From: a virus
IMG/VR virus record: IMGVR_UViG_3300033981_002534
Coordinates: 1-51,474 of that record
DNA: 51,474 bases
Direction: 5' to 3' (one strand)
Translations under genes and position numbers: made by a program
Notes under the pieces: generated by a model
Databases searched by the model: none
Told to the model about the DNA's origin: nothing
What the model saw: the letters and a program-made list of their open reading frames with translations, nothing else
Shown: piece after piece, positions 23,676 through 31,480 of the stretch
How positions within the stretch are numbered: position 1 is the first letter of the stretch
Layout of the letters: each line of letters begins with the position of its first letter

Positions 23676-25939
23676 AAAGGCAGGGCAGCGATCTTCCAGA
23701 AGCGTCCGTCTCGGGTCTTTTTGTAGGTGCATCGGCTGAATGTGGCCAGCTTGGTTGCCCACTTGTTGCTTCCGAAGGGCTTGAAGTTGTTGGTCTTGCA
23801 CCAGTCCGCATAAGCAGCATAGAGGCGACTGGCCGCAACCCAGTTGTCGAATGTCTCGTCTTTGCCCTCGAATGAGGTGAGCCTGCATTCTTTGTCGTCG
23901 AGAGCAGTGACCCACTGAGAGACGATGTCTCCGTCATAAATCCACTCGGTGAGGAGCTGCCTCTCGCTGTTGGCAGTGGTGTATTTACGCTCCTCAAGCA
24001 GCAACCTAAAAGCTTCAATGCAGAGATTGACGACGCCTTCGAGTTCTTGGTCAATGATTCTGCCTGCGAGCCCTTGGTCTTGTCGCTCTTCTGGAATCGT
24101 GACAGTGAATGGCACCGTCAAGAATCGGCGACGAAAGCCCCAAGAGTCATCGGCGACCTTGGGCAGATGGTTGACTGACATCACATGACCGGCGATTGGT
24201 GTGAAGCTGAACTCGGGCTTGTATGGTTCGCGGGCAGACATGGTGTCACCCGCGACTGCCTGCTTGAACGCGCCTGACTCCATGACTTCTCGAAGGGGCA
24301 TGTCTGGCACGATGTTGATGAGCGCACCATCGAGCCGAGCTCTGGAGTACTCGTTCTCTGCCATGTCTTGGGGTGAGACGTTGACGCATCGAGACTTGCC
24401 CGCAGCTGCCTCGAGTATCTTGAGGAGCACTGACTTGCCGTTGGCGCCTGACCCATAGATGAGCAGTGCCTTCTGCCAGTGAGGAGCATCGCCCATCAAG
24501 CACGCACCGAAGAACTGCAGAACACAGGTTCGGAGGTTGTCGCCATCTTGCTCATCGATGCCTGGTAGAATCTCGGTCAGGAACTGCTCGAACATCGGAG
24601 CCTGAGCATCAGGGTTGTAGTTGATGCCAGAGACCCAGCGCACTCGCTGCTCTTTGGCATGTGGCTCAAAGACGAGGTCTTTGCGGTCTTTGGTCATGCG
24701 CATGAAGCCATTGGCGAAGGGAAAGCCTTTGTCTGTCTCGGCAAAGTACCCGATGTGCTCGACGGTCTCATCCATCTTGAGCAGCGAGATCACACCCTTG
24801 ACGCTGCTTGTGCTGAGCTTGAGCTGCTTGTACTTCTTCTCGCCGGTCTCTTTGTCTTTGCCTGCCTCGACTGCGCATCCAGCAAACCTCTCGACAACGC
24901 CGCCAACCTTGCTGTCAAAGAGATGTTCCCAATGTGTGGTGCGATACTGCCAGAGGGCACCTCGGTCATAGACCATCGGCCCTTTGTTCGCGAGCACAGC
25001 CAAGACCTTGTTCTTGACCTCAACGTCATCGCCTCGGGTGAAGACCTCATCGAAGAGTTCGTCATGCGGTGCAGCCTCCGGCATCGGAGACGAGTGCACA
25101 ATCTTTGTCGGCCTTGGCCTATCGACAAGCATCGGCTCTGGCTCTCGTGCACCATCGTCGATGGCATGCTTGAGACACTGTGCAATCTCTCGATCTGGCA
25201 AGCCTGTTGCCCTTGCCGCCGCCCACAGTTCGGCCTCAGCAGTGGCATGGTCGAGCGGTGACCACTCCGCCCCAACGAACTGCCCGAGTCGGAAGGCCGC
25301 CTTGTTCAGTGCATTGTTGCGGCCGCCCTTCGTGGTTGCTCTGAGATCATCCAGCACTTCGTTGATGGTCTTGTTGGTGTATGCCTGAAAGCGGTCTTGA
25401 TTGCCTGTGGGTGCTGCGCTCGGAGCTGCGGAGCGAGGTGCGGGCTGCGGCTTCTTTGGCGGCCACAGGAGCTCCATCAGATCTTTGTCGGCCTCTGCGG
25501 GTTCGCTCTGGTCGATGCAAGTGTAGACGTGACCAGTCTCATGGGTTGAGCCTTCGGCGACCACATAGCCTCCGTCTCCGCGCACATCGATCTTGTCGAT
25601 CTCGCATCGATGGCTGTTGGTGATCTGCATGCCCTCGACCCACTTGAAGTAGTAGTGGTACCCCTTGCCTGTCTTGATGGTGTAGGTAGCAGGCAGCGAG
25701 ATCTTCTCGAGAATGGCAATGTTTGCATCCTCGTCATCGACATCGAGCACCCAGACGCCAGAGCGTGGGCCGCATGCCAAGCCGATGTTGTACCCCTTGG
25801 CCTTCCAATCTTCGATCTCATCGAGTGAGTTTGTTGCTTGGTCTTTCCACTTGCCTATTGGTGTCTTGCCTCGTTCCTTGAGACGAAACACACAGAAGCC
25901 CCTCTGGGCGAGGGAGATCGCCACATCACGGATGTTCAT
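23672..25939 (-). CDS. Primase-helicase (Prim-Pol plus SF3 helicase)
   Basis: 755 residues. The N-terminal 150 residues are a bifunctional Prim-Pol domain: VWVLDVDDED (catalytic DxD), TGKGYHYYF, then DVRGDGGYVVAEGS. A middle D5_N-like region (EVFTRGDDVEVKNKVLAVL) follows. The SF3 helicase spans about residues 460-640: Walker A GSGANGKS near 495, Walker B-like LINIVPDMP, and sensor MSVNHLPKV. The C-terminal 110 residues have a YAAYADWCKTNN winged-helix-like stretch that may bind the origin. It primes and unwinds DNA at the replication start. It overlaps the nuclease gene by ATGA, and the origin-like repeats begin at its stop codon. Confidence 0.88.
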   Translation of the reverse strand: MNIRDVAISLAQRGFCVFRLKERGKTPIGKWKDQATNSLDEIEDWKAKGYNIGLACGPRSGVWVLDVDDEDANIAILEKISLPATYTIKTGKGYHYYFKWVEGMQITNSHRCEIDKIDVRGDGGYVVAEGSTHETGHVYTCIDQSEPAEADKDLMELLWPPKKPQPAPRSAAPSAAPTGNQDRFQAYTNKTINEVLDDLRATTKGGRNNALNKAAFRLGQFVGAEWSPLDHATAEAELWAAARATGLPDREIAQCLKHAIDDGAREPEPMLVDRPRPTKIVHSSPMPEAAPHDELFDEVFTRGDDVEVKNKVLAVLANKGPMVYDRGALWQYRTTHWEHLFDSKVGGVVERFAGCAVEAGKDKETGEKKYKQLKLSTSSVKGVISLLKMDETVEHIGYFAETDKGFPFANGFMRMTKDRKDLVFEPHAKEQRVRWVSGINYNPDAQAPMFEQFLTEILPGIDEQDGDNLRTCVLQFFGACLMGDAPHWQKALLIYGSGANGKSVLLKILEAAAGKSRCVNVSPQDMAENEYSRARLDGALINIVPDMPLREVMESGAFKQAVAGDTMSAREPYKPEFSFTPIAGHVMSVNHLPKVADDSWGFRRRFLTVPFTVTIPEERQDQGLAGRIIDQELEGVVNLCIEAFRLLLEERKYTTANSERQLLTEWIYDGDIVSQWVTALDDKECRLTSFEGKDETFDNWVAASRLYAAYADWCKTNNFKPFGSNKWATKLATFSRCTYKKTRDGRFWKIAALPL

Positions 25940-26271
25940 TTGTCTTCTCCTAGTCGAGCTCTCTGGACGGCAGCAAGTGCCTCATCCACGGAAGCCACCA
26001 CGGCAGCGAATCCACCGAGTGAGCGCACCAGACAGAGCCATGTCTCTTGGTGCGGCTTTGCTTTGCGGCCGGGCACTTTCACTTCGAGAGCGAAGAAGCG
26101 CCCGGTCGGCGCGAGTATACCTATCAGATCAGCGGACCCGATGGCAAGGCCAAAGGTGACTGCCCGGCCTCGAGAGTCGAGGAGCTCGCCGACATTGTTT
26201 CGCCAGAGTGCGAGATCGTCACACTTGCCCAATGCATTCCGAATGCTGGTCTGGATGTCCTGTTCACGCAC
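25936..26271 (-). CDS. VRR-NUC nuclease
   Basis: 111 residues, a stand-alone VRR-NUC domain: E3..Q begins MREQDIQTSIRNALG, then IGSADLIGI, then FALEVKVPG with the catalytic ExK, then QETWL. These are the core PD-(D/E)XK-like motifs of the virus-type replication-repair nuclease. It overlaps the primase-helicase start (ATGA) and the SF2 helicase stop (8 bases). The three proteins probably work together on branched replication DNA. Confidence 0.85.
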   Translation of the reverse strand: MREQDIQTSIRNALGKCDDLALWRNNVGELLDSRGRAVTFGLAIGSADLIGILAPTGRFFALEVKVPGRKAKPHQETWLCLVRSLGGFAAVVASVDEALAAVQRARLGEDK

Positions 26272-27577
26272 TCTTCATCGCTTTCATGACTGCCATGTAT
26301 GGCACGTCGTGCCCTGTCTGTTCTTTGTACTGGAACCAAACCCACCCGTGCTTGTAGCCCTTGGCCTTGCAAATGGAGCAGAGGGCAGTCAGTCGCTTCC
26401 AGTCAATGGGATGCCTGACCCCTTGCGTGACGGTCGACAGCCTGTGGGGATTGATGACGATCTCTGGTCGCTCTGGCGCATATCCACATCGAGCGCACGG
26501 GTATGCTCTGCCAAAGCGACCGCAGTTTCTGCAGACCGAGAGCTGCTGCTTGGCTGCTGCCTTGCGAGCGATGCCCTTGCCTGCAAGGCTGTACTCTCGC
26601 TCTTCATCGGGTGTGCCATGCTCTACCGCCGAGCCTGCGAGGTCAATGACGAGCGCCGATGTCTTCCCCGCTGCCGGTCGAAGCACGCGCCCAACCATCT
26701 GCAGGTAGAGGCCAGTGTGCCCAACGCGTCGCCCGAGGATGCAGATCGCAGTCTGTGGCGCATCCCACCCTTCGGTCAGGACGTTGACATTGGTCACGAC
26801 ACGCAGATCACCTGACGCGAATCGACGCAGCACATCGTCTCTGTCTGCTGCCGCCATGCCGCCATCGACTGCTGCCGCTGAGATACCCGCAGCACAGAAG
26901 GCTTTGGCGAGGTCGTGGGCGTCGGAGACAAAGGGCATGTATGCAACAGCCTGCCTGCCTTGCCCGAGGTCTTGGTAAGCCTTGACTGGATCTGCTGCGA
27001 GCTCTCCCTGCCCAAGCTTGGCCGGTGGTGCGATGACCTCGCAGGGCACCAGGTGCCCATCTTCGGTCAGCTGCTTGACTGATGCACCGATGACCATCTG
27101 GTCGAAGATGTCTCCGAGAGGCGAGCCGTCTCCGCGCTCTGGTGTGGCAGTGAGACCTAGGTGCCAAGCGTGAGCATAGGCTCGATAGAGTTCTCTCCAC
27201 GTCTCGGCCGCGCAGTGGTGCGCCTCATCCCAGATGACCAAGTCGGCATGGGGCCGCTTGCCACGAGCGGTGAGGGTGTCGATGCTGCAGACCTGCACCG
27301 GTGCCCAGTCGTCGGCTCGCTTGTCGTTGGCCATGATGACGCCGCACGGCAGCTCTTCGGCGCACAGTCTGTCGTACGCTTGGGTGATGAGCTCTCGCCG
27401 ATGGGCAATCCAAAGACATGACTTGCCTCGATGCACGGCACGACGCACAGCCTCCGCACCGATGGTTGTCTTGCCACTGCCGGTCGGAGCAACGAGTAGC
27501 ACTGCCCTCGCGCCATTGCGCCAGTGCTCGGAGACGGCAGCGAGGGCCGCGGTCTGATAAGGTCGAAGCTCTCTCAT
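26264..27577 (-). CDS. SF2 DEAD/DEAH helicase with zinc ribbon
   Basis: 437 residues from the ATG at 27577 (MRELRPYQTAAL), which overlaps the 44-aa gene's stop (ATGA). The earlier in-frame start at 27607 lies inside that gene. Motifs: Q-motif-like RPYQ, Walker A APTGSGKTT (residues 30-38), DEAHH near residue 116, GLTATPERGD, and later NVLTEGWDAP and QMVGRVLRP. A C-terminal zinc ribbon CRNCG...CARCG lies around residue 355. It should remodel replication forks; UvsW-like and recombination roles are possible. It is the second gene of the leftward early operon. Confidence 0.88.
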   Translation of the reverse strand: MRELRPYQTAALAAVSEHWRNGARAVLLVAPTGSGKTTIGAEAVRRAVHRGKSCLWIAHRRELITQAYDRLCAEELPCGVIMANDKRADDWAPVQVCSIDTLTARGKRPHADLVIWDEAHHCAAETWRELYRAYAHAWHLGLTATPERGDGSPLGDIFDQMVIGASVKQLTEDGHLVPCEVIAPPAKLGQGELAADPVKAYQDLGQGRQAVAYMPFVSDAHDLAKAFCAAGISAAAVDGGMAAADRDDVLRRFASGDLRVVTNVNVLTEGWDAPQTAICILGRRVGHTGLYLQMVGRVLRPAAGKTSALVIDLAGSAVEHGTPDEEREYSLAGKGIARKAAAKQQLSVCRNCGRFGRAYPCARCGYAPERPEIVINPHRLSTVTQGVRHPIDWKRLTALCSICKAKGYKHGWVWFQYKEQTGHDVPYMAVMKAMKSA

Positions 27578-27708
27578 GGCTTGCTCGGCTTGATGATGAT
27601 TGCCCACTTCAGCAATGGGGTCTTGCGATTGGCAGCTCGGCCGCGTTCGTTGGCAGCATTAAGCTTATGCAAAAAGTCGATGGTCTTCTTATCTGTCATC
27701 TTGTCCAT
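27574..27708 (-). CDS. 44-aa basic leader protein of the leftward operon
   Basis: 44 residues, beginning MDKMTDKKTIDF and ending IIIKPSKP. It lies directly downstream of the leftward promoter leader (27720-27777). CGAGGAG is six bases upstream of the ATG, and its stop overlaps the helicase ATG. It is lysine- and arginine-rich with one hydrophobic IIIK segment. It may serve as a translational leader or a small DNA-associated protein. The function is unknown. Confidence 0.7.
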   Translation of the reverse strand: MDKMTDKKTIDFLHKLNAANERGRAANRKTPLLKWAIIIKPSKP

Positions 27709-27719
27709 GTCGTCTCCTC

Positions 27720-27777
27720 GGCGCTGTCACTGCAGCGACCATGACTGCACACTAAGATGTGTCGCTGCGATTGTCAA
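27720..27777 (-). promoter_or_regulatory. Leftward promoter with bulged-hairpin leader (site 3)
   Basis: On the minus strand: TTGACA (27777-27772), 17-bp spacer, TAGTGT (27754-27749), CATGG 11 bases after the first -10 base. Then a hairpin GG(T)CGCTG-CAGTGA-CAGCGCC (27740-27720) and CGAGGAGACGAC before the ATG at 27708. Its -35 is back to back with the rightward promoter. TTGTCAAT/ATTGACAA with a T6 centre (27771-27792) forms the shared dyad. Confidence 0.75.
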
Positions 27778-27785
27778 TTTTTTTA

Positions 27786-27843
27786 TTGACAACGGAGGCA
27801 TGAATGCTTACAGTGGATACATGGTTGGCACGATGAGGCCACC
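27786..27843 (+). promoter_or_regulatory. Rightward promoter with bulged-hairpin leader (site 1)
   Basis: TTGACA (27786-27791), 17-bp spacer, TACAGT (27809-27814), CATGG starting at 27820. Hairpin GGT(T)GGC-ACGATGAG-GCCACC (27823-27843), then GAGGAGACGACGAC before the ATG at 27858. The transcript should start near the CATGG, so the hairpin would be at the very 5' end of the mRNA. It drives the whole rightward early operon. Confidence 0.75.
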
Positions 27844-27857
27844 GAGGAGACGACGAC

Positions 27858-28211
27858 ATGACGACAATCAACGAGACAATCTTGGCACTTGCGACCGAAG
27901 CACGAGAGGCCACTGGCACAATGGTTGGTATCCGCAAGAGCACCCGCAGTGCCGATTACTACAGCGTCGGTGAGACACTTGGTCGCTGCTACCGCTGGAT
28001 AGACGGACAGCGTTCGGACGAAATGCTTGATGGTGTCTCGACAGTCGAGCCTGGCTACTGGACGCGCGTCGAGAGCGACTACCCCGGCGACACTGTGCTG
28101 GTGGTGACAGGGCAAGCGGAGTATGGCGAGGATGTCGGCGAGCTTGTGATCAAAGATGCCTGCGTCTATGCCGTCATCGACACCAAGTCTGGCAGCATCA
28201 ATGTCCTTTAA
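27858..28211 (+). CDS. First rightward early protein, unknown
   Basis: 117 residues, no family recognised. It is acidic and soluble, starting MTTINETILALATEAREATG with a helix, then Asp/Gly/Val-rich strands (DYPGDTVLVVTGQAEYG) and ending GSINVL. The start follows the strong GAGGAG leader described for site 1. As the first product of the early operon it is a candidate host-takeover or regulatory protein. The next 48-aa gene starts inside its last codons. Confidence 0.7.
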   Translation: MTTINETILALATEAREATGTMVGIRKSTRSADYYSVGETLGRCYRWIDGQRSDEMLDGVSTVEPGYWTRVESDYPGDTVLVVTGQAEYGEDVGELVIKDACVYAVIDTKSGSINVL

Positions 28212-28347
28212 GTCATACATCATCTCTTGGGGCTTCGGCCCCATCAAGGCTTCGACCCGCGCTCGCTCATGGGTCGAAGCTGACATCATCGCACGCTATT
28301 GGTTGGCCCAAGGCGCGCACACCGTCACCATCATCGAGGAGACCTGA
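28201..28347 (+). CDS. 48-aa protein, unknown
   Basis: 48 residues starting at the ATG at 28201, which overlaps the last codons of the previous gene. The stop leaves 2 bases before the RecT-like ATG. The sequence begins MSFKSYIISWGFGPIK and ends VTIIEET, where the GAGGAGACC is also the ribosome site of the RecT-like gene. It is slightly basic with Trp and Tyr. A small partner of the recombinase is possible. It is too short for any family call. Confidence 0.65.
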   Translation: MSFKSYIISWGFGPIKASTRARSWVEADIIARYWLAQGAHTVTIIEET

Positions 28348-28349
28348 CC

Positions 28350-29072
28350 ATGTCCCAACTGCCTGTCATCATGCCACTGTCCGAAGTGAAAGAACTCGTC
28401 TCCATCTATCTGAAGTCTGGCCTTGCCTCTGGCATCAAGAGTGTCGAGCAAGGCATCGTCGTCGCCATGCTTGGCATGGAGATGGGCATGCAGCCACTGC
28501 ACGCCCTGCGCAGCCTGCATGTCATGGATGGCAAGCCAGTGCTTGCCTCCGAAGCCCTCGTCGCCTTGGTGCACAAAGGTGGTCGCTGTAAGTACTTCCG
28601 CTGCGTCGAGAGCACCGCCGAGAAGGCCACCTTCGAGACGATGGCGATCTCCGACCCAGAGCCAACTCGCCTCACCTTCAGCATGGACGATGCCAAGCGC
28701 GCTGGCTTGGCCGGTCGTGGGCCTTGGCAGAAGTATCCACAGGCCATGCTTCGTGCTCGATGCGCCATGGCATTGGCACGCGCCCACTATCCTGACGCTG
28801 TGATGGGTGCCCTCGAGGAAGGAGAGGCGCGCGACATAGCAGCCGAGAAGACCGAGAAGGCAGAGCCAGTGGTCAAGCCTGAGGTACGCATCGAGATGGA
28901 TCGAGAGGGCCTTATCAACGGCATGAAGATCCGCATTCGCAGCGCCAATCTGCAGCAGCTGGCAGACATCGGAATGGAGATCGTCCGTCTTGACGATGAC
29001 ATCAAGGCAGCCCTCCGTGACCTCTATCGTGCTCGCAGAGCCGAGCTTGACCAAGTGGTAGCCGAAGCCTAA
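28350..29072 (+). CDS. RecT-like single-strand annealing protein
   Basis: 240 residues from the ATG at 28350, with GAGGAGACCTGACC upstream. A longer in-frame start lies in the previous gene. The central pattern is that of RecT-family annealases: GIVVAMLGMEMGMQPLHALRSLHVMDGKPVLASEALVALV, then a charged core, FSMDDAKRAGLAGRGPWQKYPQAML, RARCAMALARAHYPDAVMGAL. C-terminal helices follow. It promotes strand annealing during phage recombination, likely with the SSB and VRR-NUC. No exonuclease partner (RecE, lambda exo) is next to it. Confidence 0.75.
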   Translation: MSQLPVIMPLSEVKELVSIYLKSGLASGIKSVEQGIVVAMLGMEMGMQPLHALRSLHVMDGKPVLASEALVALVHKGGRCKYFRCVESTAEKATFETMAISDPEPTRLTFSMDDAKRAGLAGRGPWQKYPQAMLRARCAMALARAHYPDAVMGALEEGEARDIAAEKTEKAEPVVKPEVRIEMDREGLINGMKIRIRSANLQQLADIGMEIVRLDDDIKAALRDLYRARRAELDQVVAEA

Positions 29073-29104
29073 GTCTTGACCGCTGCCCACTGCTAGCCCA
29101 TCAT

Positions 29105-29122
29105 GGCCCTCGAAAGGGGGCC
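29105..29122 (+). promoter_or_regulatory. GAAA-capped hairpin over a ribosome site
   Basis: GGCCCTC-GAAA-GGGGGCC forms a 7-bp stem (one G-U pair) with a stable GAAA tetraloop. The GGGGG side is the only plausible ribosome site for the TTG start at 29126. The hairpin could mask it and hold down translation of the zinc-finger gene, or serve as an attenuator before the CRISPR operon. No T-run follows. Confidence 0.55.
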
Positions 29123-29125
29123 GCC

Positions 29126-29776
29126 TTGCAGATCCCGCCCAATATCAAAGTCACACTGCCAGTCACTGTTAGGCGCGAGCTCCGCACGAAAGCCGATGCC
29201 GCACGGCAGCTTGCTCCGCTGCAGCCATGGCACACCCGCCGGACCTCTCGAGTGATCAGCGTTATGTTTGCCGAGCAAGCCTGCGACGAGCTCGCCCTGC
29301 GGATCATTGGCGCTCTCGATGAGCAGCATGCCGTGGCTCGCGTCGATGCCCTGCTCTCGGAGCTCATTCAGCGCGAGCTCGTTGGTCTTGCAGATCGCCC
29401 AGGTGTCTGGTGTCGTTGGGCATGTGATGTGCTCCGAGCACTGAAGCTGCCGGTGCCCTCCTTCGGCAGTGCTCACCTGACCATCGTGCGGAAGCTCGAG
29501 CCTGCGCCAAAGAAGAACCCACTGCTGTCGCAAGAGCGTCGCAGCCCCTGCCAGTGGTGTGGTAAGCTGTTCGCTACAAGCAAGGGTCGGGTAAAGTATT
29601 GCACGACCGACTGCCAACTCGAGCGCCAGAATTCAGTCAGGTGCGAGAACGACAGAGCCAAGCGACGTGCTGCATCGATGCCTCGTTTCTGCGCGCAGTG
29701 CCGTGGCGAGATCCCTTTGTGGCGTCACAACAGCAAGTACTGCTCGGGCGGCTGTAAAAGTACGTCCGTGGATTGA
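29126..29776 (+). CDS. Zinc-finger protein upstream of the CRISPR operon (TTG start)
   Basis: 216 residues if started at TTG 29126. The N-terminal 130 residues are helical (HTRRTSRVISVMFAEQACDELALRI, DALLSELIQRELV). The C-terminus carries two zinc knuckles: CQWCGKLF...KYCTTDC and CAQCRGEI...KYCSGGC. These CxxC/YCxxxC units are the same type as those repeated in the zinc-finger gene run at 36-40 kb. The gene precedes the Cas6-like gene by 32 bases. An accessory DNA- or RNA-binding factor is possible; the exact start is uncertain. Confidence 0.65.
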   Translation: MQIPPNIKVTLPVTVRRELRTKADAARQLAPLQPWHTRRTSRVISVMFAEQACDELALRIIGALDEQHAVARVDALLSELIQRELVGLADRPGVWCRWACDVLRALKLPVPSFGSAHLTIVRKLEPAPKKNPLLSQERRSPCQWCGKLFATSKGRVKYCTTDCQLERQNSVRCENDRAKRRAASMPRFCAQCRGEIPLWRHNSKYCSGGCKSTSVD

Positions 29777-29808
29777 CTCAACCAAGCGCCCATGCTAGAT
29801 AGGCAAGC

Positions 29809-30471
29809 ATGTGGACCGCACGAATCAAAATATCGCCTCGCCTAACCATGCCTTGGCATCGAGACGCAACGATGATGCACGGCATCATGTCTCGATTGCA
29901 CGGCAAAGATCACACAAGACACAGTGCCAACTTTGGGCTTTGGCATGACGATGGCGACTGGCACGTCATGTTTCGCGATCGAGAGCAGCCCGCCTGTCTG
30001 GCAGTGCCATCGCATTCGGTCATCGCGAATCGTCGGCCCGTTGACCTAATCTTTGTTGGAATCAAACAGGTACACCTGCCCCAGATCCAACCTGATGCTG
30101 GGCGCGTGCTGCTGACCACCAAGACGCCACTGGTCTTGACATGCGACAACCACAGCAAATCCTGCACCGATCCAACTGCCGAGCACATCAAGGGTGCGCT
30201 GCAAAGAATGTCTGACTCGGTTGGTCTGGGGCTTGGTGTCGTCGATGTCGAGCAAGCAGCAGTGGCTGGTGTTGGCACACGCACAGTGGTCGGTGGTCAT
30301 GTTCAGCGAGGCAGCCCTGAGGCAGGCGTGGTGATTGGTTGGCAAGGCAGCATGGTTCTTGACTGCAGCCCAATTGCTTTGTGGTTGCTCCGCGTAGCCG
30401 AATTGGTTGGCATCGGTGGCTTGGTCAGCATGGGATTCGGGCGGGTGCAGATCGCGAGGGCGCATGAATAG
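29809..30471 (+). CDS. Cas6-like RAMP endonuclease
   Basis: 220 residues. The N-terminal part, MPWHRDATMMHGIMSRLH, has histidines in the position expected for a Cas6 catalytic helix. The protein ends with GIGGLVSMGFGRVQIA, a glycine-rich loop characteristic of Cas6 (GxG...GFGxV). Strand-rich segments lie between. It is the first gene of the type IV-like operon and overlaps csf1 by 8 bases. By analogy it would process crRNA. Classic type IV-B lacks Cas6, so this needs a structural check. A Cas5-like RAMP is the alternative. Confidence 0.65.
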   Translation: MWTARIKISPRLTMPWHRDATMMHGIMSRLHGKDHTRHSANFGLWHDDGDWHVMFRDREQPACLAVPSHSVIANRRPVDLIFVGIKQVHLPQIQPDAGRVLLTTKTPLVLTCDNHSKSCTDPTAEHIKGALQRMSDSVGLGLGVVDVEQAAVAGVGTRTVVGGHVQRGSPEAGVVIGWQGSMVLDCSPIALWLLRVAELVGIGGLVSMGFGRVQIARAHE

Positions 30472-31480
30472 CGCAAGCCAGTTGTTGTGGATGACCGTAC
30501 TCGGAGAGCCTGCGCAGGCTGACTGCTTGCCAGTGGCTGATGCTTTTGGTTGCTGGGTATGTGGTAGCAACTGGCAAGGGCGAGGTGCATTGGTCGCCAA
30601 GTGGATGCCCGGCAGCTTCACCTCCCAAAACAGAGTGCGCCTGCCTAAGTCGCAGTGGGTCTGCGAGCCGTGCGTGCACATCTGCAGTCGACTATCTCCT
30701 GTCCTCGGTAGGCCGCCGAAAGAAGGCAAGCTGCAAGGTGGCAACTATCGCAACTACAGTCACGCATGGTGGCAGAAGCCTGACGGCAGCATCGAGTACA
30801 TCAATGCCAGCAAGGGAGAGAAGCCTGCCCTGCTTGCTTGGCTCCGCAAGCCCAAGCAAGGCACGTGGTGGTGTGCAGTTGCCGACAGTGGGCAGAAACA
30901 CGTCATCCCATGGGCACCAGTCTGTCGCACAGCCAAGGGTGGGAATGTGCTGCTTGATGATGCGCTGATCACACTTGGTAGCTGGCAGTTGGTTGACGAC
31001 ATGGCCGAGCTGCTGACAGTGGGCGCGACGAAAGACGAGATCACCACAGGCGACTATCATGCAGGCAGCATCATGCGATGCGGTGCTGACATCGAGGCGT
31101 TCGAGAAGAAGTGGTCTGGGCAGCGTGGAGGCGCGTTCTTTGGCCTTGCCATCTGGCTTGCTCAGCGAGACGAAGAGAGGGTGGCCGCCAGACTCGCGGC
31201 CGAGAAGGAGGCAAAGAAGAATGGACGACAGAAGAAAAGCGACGGTCAAGCTGCTGGGCTGTTTGCGCATGCAGTACCTACGGACGCCGTCATGCAACCC
31301 GATGAAGCACTGGGAACAGCTGGCGACTCGAAGCCGAGCAGCCTCGAGGACGAGCGCCAACCTGCCAGAGTGGCTGACCACGATGTGTCGCAGCCTGCAG
31401 ATAGACGCGCCGGACAACTGGACCTCTTTGGCAGCCTCGGCCTTGCAGAGTCTGCTGCCAAGCCAAAGAGACGCCGATGA
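30464..31480 (+). CDS. csf1: Csf1 (type IV CRISPR large-subunit-like protein)
   Basis: 338 residues from the ATG at 30464, overlapping the Cas6-like gene. Type IV Csf1 traits: a Zn finger with C30-x2-C33 and C67-x2-C70 (CWVCG, WVCEPC), then a conserved-looking region WWCAVADSGQKHVIPWAPV resembling the S-x-K-H...W.P block. The C-terminal 90 residues (from about 31221) are low-complexity and overlap a second, well-initiated frame. Csf1 is the large subunit that caps the Csf2 filament at the crRNA 5' end. The long C-terminal tail is not part of the usual core. Confidence 0.75.
   Translation: MNSASQLLWMTVLGEPAQADCLPVADAFGCWVCGSNWQGRGALVAKWMPGSFTSQNRVRLPKSQWVCEPCVHICSRLSPVLGRPPKEGKLQGGNYRNYSHAWWQKPDGSIEYINASKGEKPALLAWLRKPKQGTWWCAVADSGQKHVIPWAPVCRTAKGGNVLLDDALITLGSWQLVDDMAELLTVGATKDEITTGDYHAGSIMRCGADIEAFEKKWSGQRGGAFFGLAIWLAQRDEERVAARLAAEKEAKKNGRQKKSDGQAAGLFAHAVPTDAVMQPDEALGTAGDSKPSSLEDERQPARVADHDVSQPADRRAGQLDLFGSLGLAESAAKPKRRR

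Noticed and set aside
27783-28289. Minus-strand frame covering the early gene start
   Set aside because: Antisense to the first rightward gene and running through the divergent promoter region; no ribosome site.
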